Numbered from the stretch's first letter, positions 1 through 8,600 are shown. The stretch is 59,951 nucleotides of DNA from Coriobacteriia bacterium (GCA_007121015.1 SKMN01000029.1:1-59951); one strand, 5' to 3'. The notes: a model not told the origin generated them from the letters alone. Made by a program: numbers and translations.

Positions 1-36
1 CTCGGTGGGCTCGGTGGGCTCGGTGGGCTCGGTGGG
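1..36. repeat. 9-bp tandem repeat encoding Pro-Thr-Glu
   Basis: Four perfect copies of CTCGGTGGG (plus-strand reading) run from the window edge. On the minus strand they encode PTE repeats in a lipoprotein linker just after the lipidated Cys. The array may extend beyond position 1. Such arrays usually change copy number by slippage. Confidence 0.9.
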
Positions 37-126
37 CTCATCAGCTTCGCACCCCGCGAGACCCATGACCCCGAACGCGAGCATGAGCGCCATCGCAAGC
101 ATCAACAGTGTTCTGGCCTTCTTCAT
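1..126 (-). CDS. partial lipoprotein, N-terminal 42 residues
   Basis: Only the first 42 codons are in the window; the gene runs off position 1. The ATG at 124-126 has a strong AAGGAGG ribosome-binding site at 131-137. Residues 1-26 form a lipoprotein signal peptide: two lysines, a hydrophobic core, and the lipobox LAGC with Cys26 as the predicted lipidated residue. After the Cys comes an acidic linker and then repeated Pro-Thr-Glu triplets encoded by a perfect 9-base tandem repeat at 1-36. The function is unknown because the folded domain is missing. A solute-binding lipoprotein is encoded just upstream, so a second transport or surface lipoprotein is possible, but this is only inference. Confidence 0.75.
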   Translation of the reverse strand, partial: MKKARTLLMLAMALMLAFGVMGLAGCEADEPTEPTEPTEPTE

Positions 127-258
127 CGCTCCTCCTTGAATCCTTCATGGTCGCACCTCCGGCGACGGAGGCACCCCTACGAAACACCGCTTGTAAACGA
201 TACACTAAACACCTGTTGTTGGGACATATATGTTTCGCGATGCAGCACCTGCGGTGCC

Positions 259-1077
259 CTATGCATCTTCCTCGACTGCGACTTCGAGTATCGGCAAGTC
301 GCCGACCCACTTGGTGCGGACCGTGTCGAGTACTCCCCCGGCAGCGAGCGTGTCGAGTGCCTCTCGAACGGCCGCTGAAAGTTCGGTCGCGTCGGGCCCG
401 ACCGCGATGCCGAGCGAAGTCGCCGGAGCCAACTGCGCCGAGAATGCGATGTCGTCGAAGTCCCGCATCATGTAGGCTCCCACGAACGCGTCCCCGGCCA
501 CAACGTCGACCTCGTCGGCATCGAGCAGTCCGAACGCCTCACGCAGGGTCTCCGTGACAGTAAGGCGGTCCTCGCCGAGTTCGTACGCGAGCTTCCAGTA
601 CGACTCCGAGCCATCCTGGACGGCGATCCCGAGCCCGCCGAGACGGTCGGGGGTGACGGTCGTCTCCGCCGACGAGAAGAGCGCGGGTCCGCTCGCCGCG
701 TAGAAGCCCGCGAACGACATCTGCACCACGGTCTCCTCGGTCAGCATGGCCGACATCACGATGTCGGCCACTCCTGAGTCCAGAGCAGCTGCTCCTTCGC
801 CGAGCTCCACCTCTACGAACTCGGCTTCGAGACCGAGTTCTCTCGCAATGGCCGAGGCGATGTCCACGTCGATGCCTGCCTCACGGCCCTTGTCCACGCC
901 CGCGAACGGCGGGTGCTCGAGGTCGATGCCGATGCGTAACACCCCTTCCTCGCCGATGACCGGCGGCTCGAGCGCCGGAGTGAGATCGGGCTGGGGTTCC
1001 TCGGCCGCCGTACAGCCGACTGCCGTCATCACGAGCAGCGCGGTTAACACGATGCCTGCTACGTGCGGGAAACGCAT
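259..1077 (-). CDS. extracellular solute-binding lipoprotein, amino-acid family 3
   Basis: This is a 272-residue substrate-binding protein for an ABC-type importer. The ATG at 1075-1077 is chosen over a longer upstream frame because it has an AGGAGG site at 1082-1088 and begins a clear lipoprotein signal ending in the lipobox TAVGC (Cys22). The mature part follows the SBP_bac_3 pattern: a strand reading VLRIGIDLEHPPF, then GIDVDIASAIARELG, a middle segment on which the ligand domain closes, and a C-terminal VRTKWVGDLP-like ending. No permease or ATPase gene lies in the window, so the ligand and partner are unknown. The gene stands alone after the RNA candidate at 1105-1337. Confidence 0.8.
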   Translation of the reverse strand: MRFPHVAGIVLTALLVMTAVGCTAAEEPQPDLTPALEPPVIGEEGVLRIGIDLEHPPFAGVDKGREAGIDVDIASAIARELGLEAEFVEVELGEGAAALDSGVADIVMSAMLTEETVVQMSFAGFYAASGPALFSSAETTVTPDRLGGLGIAVQDGSESYWKLAYELGEDRLTVTETLREAFGLLDADEVDVVAGDAFVGAYMMRDFDDIAFSAQLAPATSLGIAVGPDATELSAAVREALDTLAAGGVLDTVRTKWVGDLPILEVAVEEDA

Positions 1078-1104
1078 ACGATCCTCCTGTTCGACGCAAC
1101 GGGG

Positions 1105-1337
1105 TGCTTTCACTCGGCTGACCTGGTCTTTGACCCCACACTCGCGTACTGGGACGGTCGCTTGATGCCATCTCACTACTGGCCCTCTCGCCCGCCGGAG
1201 CGGGCGGTACGACTTACCCCTAAGGCGCGCCATGCTCGCGCGAAGGCTTGGCCTTCGGCTTACGTGGGTCCCTTTGGCCGCGCCTACCTTGGACTAGGGC
1301 GCTTGCGCGCCCGCAACCACAGACCCGAGTGAAAGCA
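1105..1337 (-). ncRNA. structured RNA candidate downstream of comF (raiA-motif-like)
   Basis: A 268-base gap between comF and the solute-binding gene contains a 233-base element closed by a perfect 13-bp stem (1105-1117 with 1325-1337). Inside are a hairpin at 1297-1312 with a GCAA tetraloop on the minus strand, a 7-bp hairpin at 1189-1206, and a long-range stem near 1230-1290. On the minus strand a TAGAAT -10 box (1343-1348) would start transcription at the first base of the closing stem. Known biology: the raiA-motif RNA typically lies between comFC and raiA in Bacillota and Actinomycetota. The raiA identity is inferred from position, size and architecture. No raiA protein gene is in the window. 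Confidence 0.6.
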
Positions 1338-1342
1338 GGCGT

Positions 1343-1348
1343 ATTCTA
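1343..1348 (-). promoter_or_regulatory. -10 box TAGAAT for the RNA candidate
   Basis: TAGAAT on the minus strand overlaps the comF stop codon and sits about 6 bases before the 13-bp closing stem of the RNA candidate. No good -35 box is visible at 16-18 bases upstream, so the call rests on the -10 alone. Confidence 0.4.
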
Positions 1349-2023
1349 CCACGCGCGGGCGACAGCACCGACCCTCACCTCATCGGCACCGGCCGCGAGC
1401 AGCGCCCCGGAGGCCGAGTCGACCGTCGCCGCAGTGGTCACGACGTCATCGACGAGGAGGATCCGCGAAGGTACGCGCACGCCCGCCGCCACGGCGAAGA
1501 CGTGCGCCACGTTCCGTGCGCGTTCGACCCTGCCGAGCACGCGCTGGTCCCGTGCGCCCTGGACCGTAAGCGCCTCGAGGACCGACACGCCGAACGCACG
1601 GGCCACCTCGGCCGCCACGAGCCGGGTGTGGTCGAACCCGCGGCGCTTGAGGGACGCCGTCGAGGCCGGCACCGGCACCACGGCGTCCGGCCACCCGGAC
1701 CACGTCGCGGCAGCCTCGGCGAGAAGACCGCCGAGGACCGGCCCAAGCCTGCGCTCGCCGGAGTCCTTGTAGAGCGCGACGCATCGCGCAAGCGGCGGCA
1801 CAAGCGAGCCGACGCATACGGTTGCCGAGAACGCCGGTTCGCTCTGCCAGCACTCCGTGCAGACGAGGTACCCGTACGGCGCACCGCACCGGGGGCACGC
1901 GCCCTCACGCTCGATGAGCGGCAGTGCGTCGCGGCACGCGGAGCAGAGCGTCTCGCCGGGCAGGTCGCATCCCGCGCACCGCGTGGGCGCGAGCAGTTCG
2001 AGCACACATCCGAGCAGGTCCAC
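1346..2023 (-). CDS. comF: ComF family protein (zinc finger plus phosphoribosyltransferase fold)
   Basis: This 225-residue protein has the ComFC layout: a short N-terminal zinc-binding part with four CxxC pairs (CAGC, CSAC, CPRC, CTEC between about residues 16 and 58), then a type I phosphoribosyltransferase domain with the PRPP-loop motif ILLVDDVVTTAAT. The family supports DNA uptake in competent bacteria and is widely kept in species not known to be competent. The GTG start at 2021-2023 has GGGGAGAG upstream. It is about 30 bases downstream of the AEC transporter start, so it may be a separate unit. Its main interest here is as the neighbour of the structured RNA candidate. Confidence 0.88.
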   Translation of the reverse strand: MDLLGCVLELLAPTRCAGCDLPGETLCSACRDALPLIEREGACPRCGAPYGYLVCTECWQSEPAFSATVCVGSLVPPLARCVALYKDSGERRLGPVLGGLLAEAAATWSGWPDAVVPVPASTASLKRRGFDHTRLVAAEVARAFGVSVLEALTVQGARDQRVLGRVERARNVAHVFAVAAGVRVPSRILLVDDVVTTAATVDSASGALLAAGADEVRVGAVARAW

Positions 2024-2053
2024 GGCCTCTCCCCGCCGCCGGCGGGCGCCGCC

Positions 2054-2968
2054 TCAGACGATAAGCATCTGCATGAGCGGGATGGTGAAGACCGAGAGCG
2101 CAGTCGTCACCAGCACCGCCGAGGCCAAGAACTCCGTGTCGAGTCCGAAGCGCGTCCCGAAGACGATCGACAGCATCATTGTCGGCATCCCCGCCTCCAG
2201 CACGACAAGGCGCACCGCATCGGTCTCCGCGAGGAGGAGCGGGCCGACCGCGAGCGCGACGAGCGGAGAGAGCCCGAGCTTCACCGCGACCATCGAGGCG
2301 AGCGCACGCTTGTGCGAAGTCACCCGCTGAAGCTTGATGCTGAGCCCTACCGACACCATGATGAGCGGCACCACGATACTAGCGAGTGCGTCCAACCCGT
2401 CGCTTACCACGCTCGGAATCGCCAGCGGACGCGCTGCGAACGCGACCGCGAGAGCGATCACCGCCGGGAACGTGAGGACCTCGCGGAGGGGGTTGGGCAC
2501 CTGCTCGCCCGAGGCGCCGTACCGGGCCGCGATGAAGACGCCTACGAACAGCAATGCTCCCACCGTGCCGAAGATGTCGTAGAAGATGGCCTTAACGAGG
2601 CCGGACTCGCCGAGGAGCGCCTGGGAGACCGGGTAGCCGATGTATCCGGTGTTGCCGAGCGCCCCGAATACGATGAGGGCACCCGCGATGTTCCTCGGCA
2701 GGCGCAACGCCCGGGCGAGCGCCCACGCGGCGACGAGCGAGACCACGAACGCGATCCAGGCGACGAGCGCGATCGTGGCGAGCTCTGGGCCGAGTTCGGC
2801 GCCGTGCACCGAACGGAACACGAGCGCTGGCAGGCCAACGTAGATGATGATGGTGTGTATGGGGCGCGCGTCCTCGGCGACGAGGGCGCCGGTCGCCCGC
2901 AGCACCCAGCCGACGGCGACGAGGGCGAGCAGCGTGAGGACCGTCGTTGCGAGTTCGACGACGCCCAC
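2054..2968 (-). CDS. AEC family transporter (auxin efflux carrier type)
   Basis: This 304-residue integral membrane protein has about ten hydrophobic segments in two inverted halves, the Mem_trans/AEC fold. Helix-breaking motifs such as GLPALVF near residue 45 and GNTGYIGYP near residue 105 match the family. Members export or exchange organic anions such as malate; the substrate cannot be read from sequence. The GTG start at 2966-2968 lies 9 bases downstream of the mtnA stop, so it is probably co-transcribed with ahcY and mtnA. The ribosome-binding site is weak and distant, which fits translational coupling. Confidence 0.85.
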   Translation of the reverse strand: MGVVELATTVLTLLALVAVGWVLRATGALVAEDARPIHTIIIYVGLPALVFRSVHGAELGPELATIALVAWIAFVVSLVAAWALARALRLPRNIAGALIVFGALGNTGYIGYPVSQALLGESGLVKAIFYDIFGTVGALLFVGVFIAARYGASGEQVPNPLREVLTFPAVIALAVAFAARPLAIPSVVSDGLDALASIVVPLIMVSVGLSIKLQRVTSHKRALASMVAVKLGLSPLVALAVGPLLLAETDAVRLVVLEAGMPTMMLSIVFGTRFGLDTEFLASAVLVTTALSVFTIPLMQMLIV

Positions 2969-2977
2969 GGTCCGGCC

Positions 2978-4222
2978 CTACCCTCTGCGGATCTCGTCGA
3001 GTCCTCCAGCGCCCGAGCACGTCGCGGCGAGCGAAGCGGCGTAGTCGGCGCGGGCGACCCCGCACTCGGTGATGATGGCGGTCACGTAGGCGGCCGGCGT
3101 CACGTCGAAGGCTGGGTTGTAGACGGGCACGTCGGGCGGGGCCATGCGGAACCAGCCGTCGAAGTGGTACGCGCCGCCCTTGCGGGAGAGCCGCAACTGG
3201 TGGCCTTTGGCGACCGGGACCTCGTATGCGCCCGCCTCGGTGAGCGCATCGAACGCGCGCGAGGCGACGGGCGAGTCGGGCTCGAAGGTGCCCGCGACGG
3301 TGAAGCCGGTGACCTCGCGCGGGTCGCGCTCCTCGATGACGATGTCGTCACCGCTCGGAAGCGTGAGGTCGACGGTGGAGGTGGGCGCGGCGACGTAGAA
3401 GGGGATGCCGTGCTCCTTCGCGAGCACCGCGAGTCCGTACGTGCCGATCTTGTTCGCGACATCACCGTTGGCGGCGATGCGGTCCGCCCCCACGACGACG
3501 GCGTCGACAAGCCCGGCGCGCATGATGCTCGCTGCCATGTTGTCGGTGATGAGCGTGTGCGGGACGCCGGCCATGCGCAACTCCCAGGCAGTGAGGCGCG
3601 CACCCTGGAGGACCGGGCGCGTCTCGTCGACCCAGACACGCGTGACCTTGCCCTGCTCGGCAGCGGTGAAGATCACGCCGAGCGCGGTGCCGAAGTACGC
3701 GGTCGCGAGCGAGCCGGCGTTGCAGTGCGTGAGGATGCGTGAGTCCGGCTCGATGAGCGCCGCTCCGTGCTCGCCGATGGCGCGGTTGCGCTCCTCGTCC
3801 TCGGCCTGCATCGCGAGTGCCTCGGTGACGACGAGCTCCCTGAGTTCGCCCAGGGGAAGGTCGGCGTTGTCGCGTGCGACCGCCTTCATGCGCTCCGCAC
3901 CCCAGAACAGGTTGACGGCGGTGGGGCGGGTCGCGGTGATCTCGTCGGCGACCCGCTCGATCTCGGCGAGGAACTCGTCGACGGTGGCGATGTCGTCGGT
4001 CTCTGTCACGACCCACAGCGCCACGCCGAGAGCGGCAGCTACGCCGAGGGCAGGTGCGCCGCGGACCGCAAGCGTGCTGATCGCCGTGCACACGCCCTCG
4101 TAGGTGTTACACACGAGCACGTCGCCCACGAGCGGGAGTCGCGTCTGGTCGACGAGCAGGACTTTGCCGTCCTCCCACCATATCGTGCGGGGGATGTTGT
4201 CGATAGCCGGTCCGTCAGGCAC
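2978..4222 (-). CDS. mtnA: S-methyl-5-thioribose-1-phosphate isomerase
   Basis: MtnA converts methylthioribose-1-phosphate to methylthioribulose-1-phosphate in methionine salvage. The catalytic pair is present: Cys167 in THCNAGS and Asp247 in GADRI, followed by NGDVANKIGTY. At 414 residues it is longer than the usual ~345. The extra length is mostly a ~50-residue insertion (about 307-361) just before the conserved VPVYNPAFDVTP segment. The GTG start at 4220-4222 directly follows the ahcY TAG, with AGGAGG inside the ahcY end, so the two are translationally linked. No methylthioadenosine phosphorylase or nucleosidase is nearby to supply its substrate. Confidence 0.9.
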   Translation of the reverse strand: MPDGPAIDNIPRTIWWEDGKVLLVDQTRLPLVGDVLVCNTYEGVCTAISTLAVRGAPALGVAAALGVALWVVTETDDIATVDEFLAEIERVADEITATRPTAVNLFWGAERMKAVARDNADLPLGELRELVVTEALAMQAEDEERNRAIGEHGAALIEPDSRILTHCNAGSLATAYFGTALGVIFTAAEQGKVTRVWVDETRPVLQGARLTAWELRMAGVPHTLITDNMAASIMRAGLVDAVVVGADRIAANGDVANKIGTYGLAVLAKEHGIPFYVAAPTSTVDLTLPSGDDIVIEERDPREVTGFTVAGTFEPDSPVASRAFDALTEAGAYEVPVAKGHQLRLSRKGGAYHFDGWFRMAPPDVPVYNPAFDVTPAAYVTAIITECGVARADYAASLAATCSGAGGLDEIRRG

Positions 4223-5482
4223 CTAGACCGTCCCCTCCTGCCAGGACGCCAGATAGCGCTCCTGTTCCTCGGTGAGCGTGTCGATCTCGACCCCCATGGT
4301 GGCGAGTTTGAGAGCGGCGATGGCTTCATCGATGTCGCGCGGGACCGGGTAGACGCCCGGCTCGAGCGACGCGTGGTTTGTCGCCATGTACTCGGCGGAG
4401 AGCGCCTGGTTCGCAAAGCTCATGTCCATGACGCTCGCCGGGTGACCCTCGGCACACGCGAGGTTGACGAGACGGCCGTCTGCGAGCAGGTAGACGAGGC
4501 GGCCGTCGGGCATGGTGAACTCTTCGACGAGCGGGCGGACTTCGCGAACCGCCGTCGCCGTCTTGCGCAGGTGGGCGATGTTGATCTCGCAGTTGAAGTG
4601 GCCCGAGTTGCAAACGATCGCGCCGTCTTTGAGCGCCTCGAACATCGGCGTGTCGATGACGTTGATGTCGCCGGTCACCGTGACCCAGATGTCGCACTGC
4701 GCGGCTGCCTCGACAGCGGGCATGACGCGGTACCCGTCCATGACGGCCTCGAGTGCACGCAGCGGGTCGACCTCGCAGACGATGACATTGCCTCCGAGAC
4801 CACTCGCGCGCATCGCGATCCCGCGGCCGCACCAACCGTAGCCGGAGACCACCACGGTGCGCCCGGCGATGAGACGGTTCGTTGCGCGGATGACGCCGTC
4901 GATCGTGGACTGGCCGGTACCGTAACGGTTGTCGAAGAGGTGCTTGGTATCGGCGTCGTTCACGCTGACGATCGGGTAGCGCAGCGCGCCGTCGGCCGCC
5001 ATCGCCTTGAGGCGAATGACGCCGGTCGTGGTCTCCTCGGTCCCGCCTATGATGTCCTCGAGCGCCTCGGGTCGCTCGGCGTGGATGCGGCCCACCACAT
5101 CGGCACCGTCATCCATCGTGATGTGCGGGCGGTGGTCGATCGCCGCGTCGATGTGCGCGTAGTACGTCCCGGTGTCCTCGCCCTTGATTGCGTATGTGCG
5201 GATCCCGTAGTGCTCGACGAGTGCGGCCGCGACGTCGTCTTGCGTCGAGAGCGGGTTGCTCGCGCAAAGCGCGCAGTCGGCTCCGCCGGCGGCCAGCGTG
5301 CGCATGAGGTTCGCAGTCTCGGTGGTCACGTGGAGGCACGCGCTGATGCGTAGGCCATCGAGGGGCCTCTCGGCCTCGAAGCGCTCGCGGATGGATGCGA
5401 GCACGGGCATGTCGCGGTCGGCCCACTCGATGCGGGCCTTGCCGGCGTCGGCCAATGCGGGATCCTTGATGTGATGCTGCAT
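4223..5482 (-). CDS. ahcY: adenosylhomocysteinase (S-adenosylhomocysteine hydrolase)
   Basis: This cytosolic NAD-dependent enzyme splits S-adenosylhomocysteine into adenosine and homocysteine, removing the inhibitor made by methyltransferases. The 419-residue protein contains HVTTETANL, the [18 protein letters not shown] substrate segment, [10 protein letters not shown] as the NAD-binding glycine loop, and the C-terminal VARDID-type helix. The ATG at 5480-5482 is chosen because the family N-terminus ([20 protein letters not shown]) starts there and GAAAGG lies upstream. A longer in-frame start at 5554 would overlap the upstream gene. The leader holds a small hairpin (CCGCCA...TGGCGG, about 5502-5522); it does not match the SAH riboswitch as I know it. 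Confidence 0.95.
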   Translation of the reverse strand: MQHHIKDPALADAGKARIEWADRDMPVLASIRERFEAERPLDGLRISACLHVTTETANLMRTLAAGGADCALCASNPLSTQDDVAAALVEHYGIRTYAIKGEDTGTYYAHIDAAIDHRPHITMDDGADVVGRIHAERPEALEDIIGGTEETTTGVIRLKAMAADGALRYPIVSVNDADTKHLFDNRYGTGQSTIDGVIRATNRLIAGRTVVVSGYGWCGRGIAMRASGLGGNVIVCEVDPLRALEAVMDGYRVMPAVEAAAQCDIWVTVTGDINVIDTPMFEALKDGAIVCNSGHFNCEINIAHLRKTATAVREVRPLVEEFTMPDGRLVYLLADGRLVNLACAEGHPASVMDMSFANQALSAEYMATNHASLEPGVYPVPRDIDEAIAALKLATMGVEIDTLTEEQERYLASWQEGTV

Positions 5483-5531
5483 AAGAGAACCTTTCAGGGG
5501 AGCCGCCAGGGTCGCTTTGGCGGATGGCTGG

Positions 5532-6350
5532 TCACAGTTTCCGTAGTATAGCAATCACCAGGCGCGTGAGCCGATCGGCGGCGTCGCGCCCGGCCTGGAG
5601 GACTTCCGCGTGGCTCAGCCCGGGTCCCGCGGCGACGTTCGTGACGAGCGAGAGGCCGAGTACCCGCATCCCGAGGGCCCGCGCCGCGATGACCTCCGGC
5701 ACCGTCGACATCCCTACGACATCAGCACCCACACGTCGCACGTACGCCACCTCGGCAGGCGTCTCGTACGTCGGGCCGAGCAGGCCCGCGTACACGCCCT
5801 CTCGCACCGGTACGACTTCGCCCGCAGCAGCCTCGCGCGCCAGCGAGCGCAAGTCGGGATCGTAGGCGTCACGCATCGGCACGAACGGCGAACCGCCCGG
5901 CGGGCCGGGCCACCCCACGAGGGGGTTGGTGCCCGTCAGGTTGATGTGGTCGGCGATGAGCACTATGTCACCCGGCGCGAGGTCTTTCGCAACCCCTCCG
6001 GAGGCGTTGGTCACGACCAGCGTGTCGCAACCTGCCGCCGCAGCCATCCGCGAGGGCCACGCGGCGTCGTGCGCACTGACCCCTTGGTACTGGTGGATCC
6101 TTCCGGAGAACAGCATCACGGGAAGATCGGCGATCCGGCCGAGGACGAGCGATCCCGCGTGGCCGGCGACGAGTGGCGCGGAGGGGATGCTTTCGAGCTG
6201 TGCGTACGGGATCGCGCGAGCGTCTTCGACGAGATCGGCGAGGCCGGCCAGTCCCGAGCCGAGCACCACCCCCACGCGGGCCGGGTCGGTCGCAGCGTCA
6301 CGGACGCGCGCGACGTCCGCATCAGGCACGCCGAGGATCCGCTCGGTCAT
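5532..6350 (-). CDS. purine-nucleoside phosphorylase, trimeric 6-oxopurine type
   Basis: This 272-residue enzyme phosphorolyses inosine and guanosine to the base and ribose-1-phosphate. It has the family motifs [35 protein letters not shown] and GPTYETPAE. The purine-specificity Asn is present (LSLVTN), which favours 6-oxopurines. A His in SHAEVLQAG aligns with the residue that contacts the ribose 5'-hydroxyl, which argues against methylthioadenosine or methylthioinosine phosphorylase despite the nearby mtnA. The ATG at 6348-6350 has AAGGAGG about 8 bases upstream. It lies about 50 bases upstream of ahcY and could help remove adenosine-derived products. Confidence 0.9.
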   Translation of the reverse strand: MTERILGVPDADVARVRDAATDPARVGVVLGSGLAGLADLVEDARAIPYAQLESIPSAPLVAGHAGSLVLGRIADLPVMLFSGRIHQYQGVSAHDAAWPSRMAAAAGCDTLVVTNASGGVAKDLAPGDIVLIADHINLTGTNPLVGWPGPPGGSPFVPMRDAYDPDLRSLAREAAAGEVVPVREGVYAGLLGPTYETPAEVAYVRRVGADVVGMSTVPEVIAARALGMRVLGLSLVTNVAAGPGLSHAEVLQAGRDAADRLTRLVIAILRKL

Positions 6351-6378
6351 GGTGGGCCTCCTTCGACGGACGTATGCA

Positions 6379-6397
6379 GCGCGCGCCTGGCGCGCGC
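6379..6397. terminator. GC-rich hairpin between the SpoIID-like gene and the nucleoside phosphorylase gene
   Basis: The stem GCGCGCG / CGCGCGC with a 5-base CCTGG loop lies 11 bases past the stop of the SpoIID-like gene in the direction of transcription. There is no U-rich tail, so it may be a weak terminator or an RNA 3'-end stabiliser. Confidence 0.4.
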
Positions 6398-6407
6398 ACC
6401 GCGTCGG

Positions 6408-8600
6408 CTACCGCATCATGACCTCGTCGATCGCGTCCCGGCCCCGCTCGCAGATCGCACCCGGACCGCCGAGTAGGAAGATGTGGCCTATCGTCGAGCG
6501 GTTCTGCTCGAGGAACGTCGCGGTCCCGGAGAAACAGGCGCTGGAGTTGGTGAGCACGAGCGGCTTTCGCTGCACTCCGGCGAGCACGCCACCGGCGAGC
6601 GCGTCGGCATACTCGACACCCGTCGCGATGTAGACCTGGCTCGCCGTGAACGCCGGCGTCGTCGCCATCGCGTACCGCGCGACCTCTGCCGAGGTCGCGT
6701 ACCGGTCGCTACCCGCCAGACGCCTCGGCGATGCACCCGAGGCCGCCGCGACCTCGGCCTGCACCTCGGTGGAGATGGCAGCGGGACCACCGACCACGAG
6801 GACGGTCGAAGGGCGCGCAGCGCCAAGGTATGCGCTCGTGTCAGCGTCGAGCGTCTCTTTGGGTGTAAGCAGGATGGGTATCTTGCGCGCGTACGCGAGC
6901 GCGGACGCGGAGGCCGCGTCGGGCCAGCTCGTACCGCTCGCGACGATCGCCGTCGAGCCGCCGGACGTCGCACGTATCAACTCAGCCGCCTTACGGGCGG
7001 TATCGTAGCGGTCGATACCGTCGACCCGCACGATCTCGGCGCCGGGGAGCCGAGCTGCGATCGCAGCCTCGGCGATGCCGGAGACAGCAGCGGTACCACC
7101 CATAACGTAGACCGTCGCGGGCGCAAGCCGCGCAAGCTCGGCCGCGGTCTCTGCAGGCAGATAGCCGCGTGCAGTGAGCAGTAGCGGGCCGCCAACCGTT
7201 CCGGCGAGCCCTGAGCCGGTCAAGGCGTCGGCATAGTCCTCGCCACTGGCGATCACGACCGCAGGAGCGCTCGTGGGGAACGCGCGCACCGAGACCGCGG
7301 CGGCGGTACCGTACCGGTTCGACCCCTGGATGCGCGTGATCGGGAACCCGGTGAAGCGGAAGTTCGTCGACAGGAGGCCGAGTCTCGTGCGGACGACACT
7401 ACCGGTCACCTTGACCGAAGCGCCGTTGCTGAAGCGGAAGGTGACGTAGCGCGCGTGCCCGCTCGCCGCCCGGTCCACGTTCGCCCCTGTCACGTACGCC
7501 GGACTCGCCGGCACGCCCACGAGGGGCCGCAACCTGTCAGCCAGCTGCGACCCGGTGAGCGTGACCTCTCTGTCCGAGGGCCACGGTGCGTACGGCGGCG
7601 TGGCGAGATGCTCGTAGATGTCGGGCACCCCGCGCAGTTCGGGCATCGGCGTGCCGGCCACCCACACGTCCTCGTTGTTCGCCGTGTGCCCGCCGGAGTG
7701 CGAGAAGTAGAACGTCTGCACCGTCCTGCTGCCGTACCGTACGACCTGGTCCCGCGTCGCATCGACAGCGGCGTTGGTCGATGCCGCCTCCCCGACCCAC
7801 ACCCCGTTAGAGTTACGCGCTCCATACCCCTGGTACGCCTGACTCCACGTCGTGCAGAACAGCTCACCCGTGCTGACGTAGGCGTACGAGCGCGCCGCTA
7901 CAGCCTGCGCCTTGAGCGCCTCCGGGTGCCAGCTCGAGATGCTCTCCCGGGGGACGACACCGTAGAGGTACCACTCCATCGGCAAGACGTTGAGCATCTT
8001 GATCCTGCCACCGGATGCACTGAGCACGAGGTTCCCGCGGTACTTGGTGTTGGAGAACCCGTAGATGCCGCTCGGCTCGGCCACCTCGAGCAGGGGCGGA
8101 TTCCCGCCCGAAACGCTTACGGTGACGGAACCGCCGAGTGTGGTCTTCGATCCGTTGGGCGCGGTCACGACGATGCTCGAACCACTCCCGGCGAACGTGT
8201 ACGTGCCCTCCATCGAAGGGACGCCACCGATCACGAGACGCTGACCCGCCTGACCGGGACGGAGCCTCCACGATGTCCGCGTGAAGCCGGCGTTCGCGCT
8301 CGACGCGCCGGGATCGACGTTCACGCGGACGGTCTTCGCAGGAACGGCAGCGACGGTGGTGCCGGAGTAGTAGCGACCGAGGATCCACCGGTAGTCCTTC
8401 CCGGCAAGCGCCGATCCCTGGGCGCCATACTGGCTCATCCCTATACCGTGACCGAAGCCGGTCCCCCGCACCGTGAAGGTGGGCACCGACTGGGCTTCCA
8501 GTTCGGTAGCGGCAGCCCGCGGAAGGGGCACCGAGACTGCTGCTAGGAGACATGCCGTCAGGCACGCGGAAAAGAAGCGGATGTGCAGACTGCGACTCAC
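6408..8600 (-). CDS. SpoIID/LytB-domain protein with three cell-wall-binding repeats
   Basis: A signal peptide (about 1-31) is followed by a SpoIID/LytB domain (about 45-330) and three CW_binding_2 repeats (about 430-730) recognised by RIQGSNRYGTA, RVDGIDRYDTA and RLAGSDRYATS. SpoIID enzymes are lytic transglycosylases; the active-site Glu region appears as VVPRES, followed by EALKAQAVAARSYA. The repeats are known to anchor proteins to anionic wall polymers in Clostridium. The predicted role is trimming peptidoglycan strands while bound to the wall. The GTG start at 8598-8600 has GGAGG, and an extended -10 lies upstream. Sporulation function should not be assumed: the family occurs in non-sporulating bacteria. 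Confidence 0.9.
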   Translation of the reverse strand: MSRSLHIRFFSACLTACLLAAVSVPLPRAAATELEAQSVPTFTVRGTGFGHGIGMSQYGAQGSALAGKDYRWILGRYYSGTTVAAVPAKTVRVNVDPGASSANAGFTRTSWRLRPGQAGQRLVIGGVPSMEGTYTFAGSGSSIVVTAPNGSKTTLGGSVTVSVSGGNPPLLEVAEPSGIYGFSNTKYRGNLVLSASGGRIKMLNVLPMEWYLYGVVPRESISSWHPEALKAQAVAARSYAYVSTGELFCTTWSQAYQGYGARNSNGVWVGEAASTNAAVDATRDQVVRYGSRTVQTFYFSHSGGHTANNEDVWVAGTPMPELRGVPDIYEHLATPPYAPWPSDREVTLTGSQLADRLRPLVGVPASPAYVTGANVDRAASGHARYVTFRFSNGASVKVTGSVVRTRLGLLSTNFRFTGFPITRIQGSNRYGTAAAVSVRAFPTSAPAVVIASGEDYADALTGSGLAGTVGGPLLLTARGYLPAETAAELARLAPATVYVMGGTAAVSGIAEAAIAARLPGAEIVRVDGIDRYDTARKAAELIRATSGGSTAIVASGTSWPDAASASALAYARKIPILLTPKETLDADTSAYLGAARPSTVLVVGGPAAISTEVQAEVAAASGASPRRLAGSDRYATSAEVARYAMATTPAFTASQVYIATGVEYADALAGGVLAGVQRKPLVLTNSSACFSGTATFLEQNRSTIGHIFLLGGPGAICERGRDAIDEVMMR

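Noticed and set aside
1105-1337. RNase P RNA, tmRNA, SRP RNA or 6S RNA at the comF RNA candidate
   Set aside because: None of the conserved RNase P, tmRNA or SRP core sequences is present. 6S has a similar closing stem, but the comF position favours a raiA-type RNA.
1502-3742. Long plus-strand open frame opposite comF, the AEC transporter and mtnA
   Set aside because: Spans three real minus-strand genes and their gaps; Arg/His/Asp-rich translation typical of GC-driven shadows.
5483-5531. S-adenosylhomocysteine riboswitch before ahcY
   Set aside because: The 49-base leader has only one short hairpin and lacks the conserved SAH riboswitch core; it is also too short.
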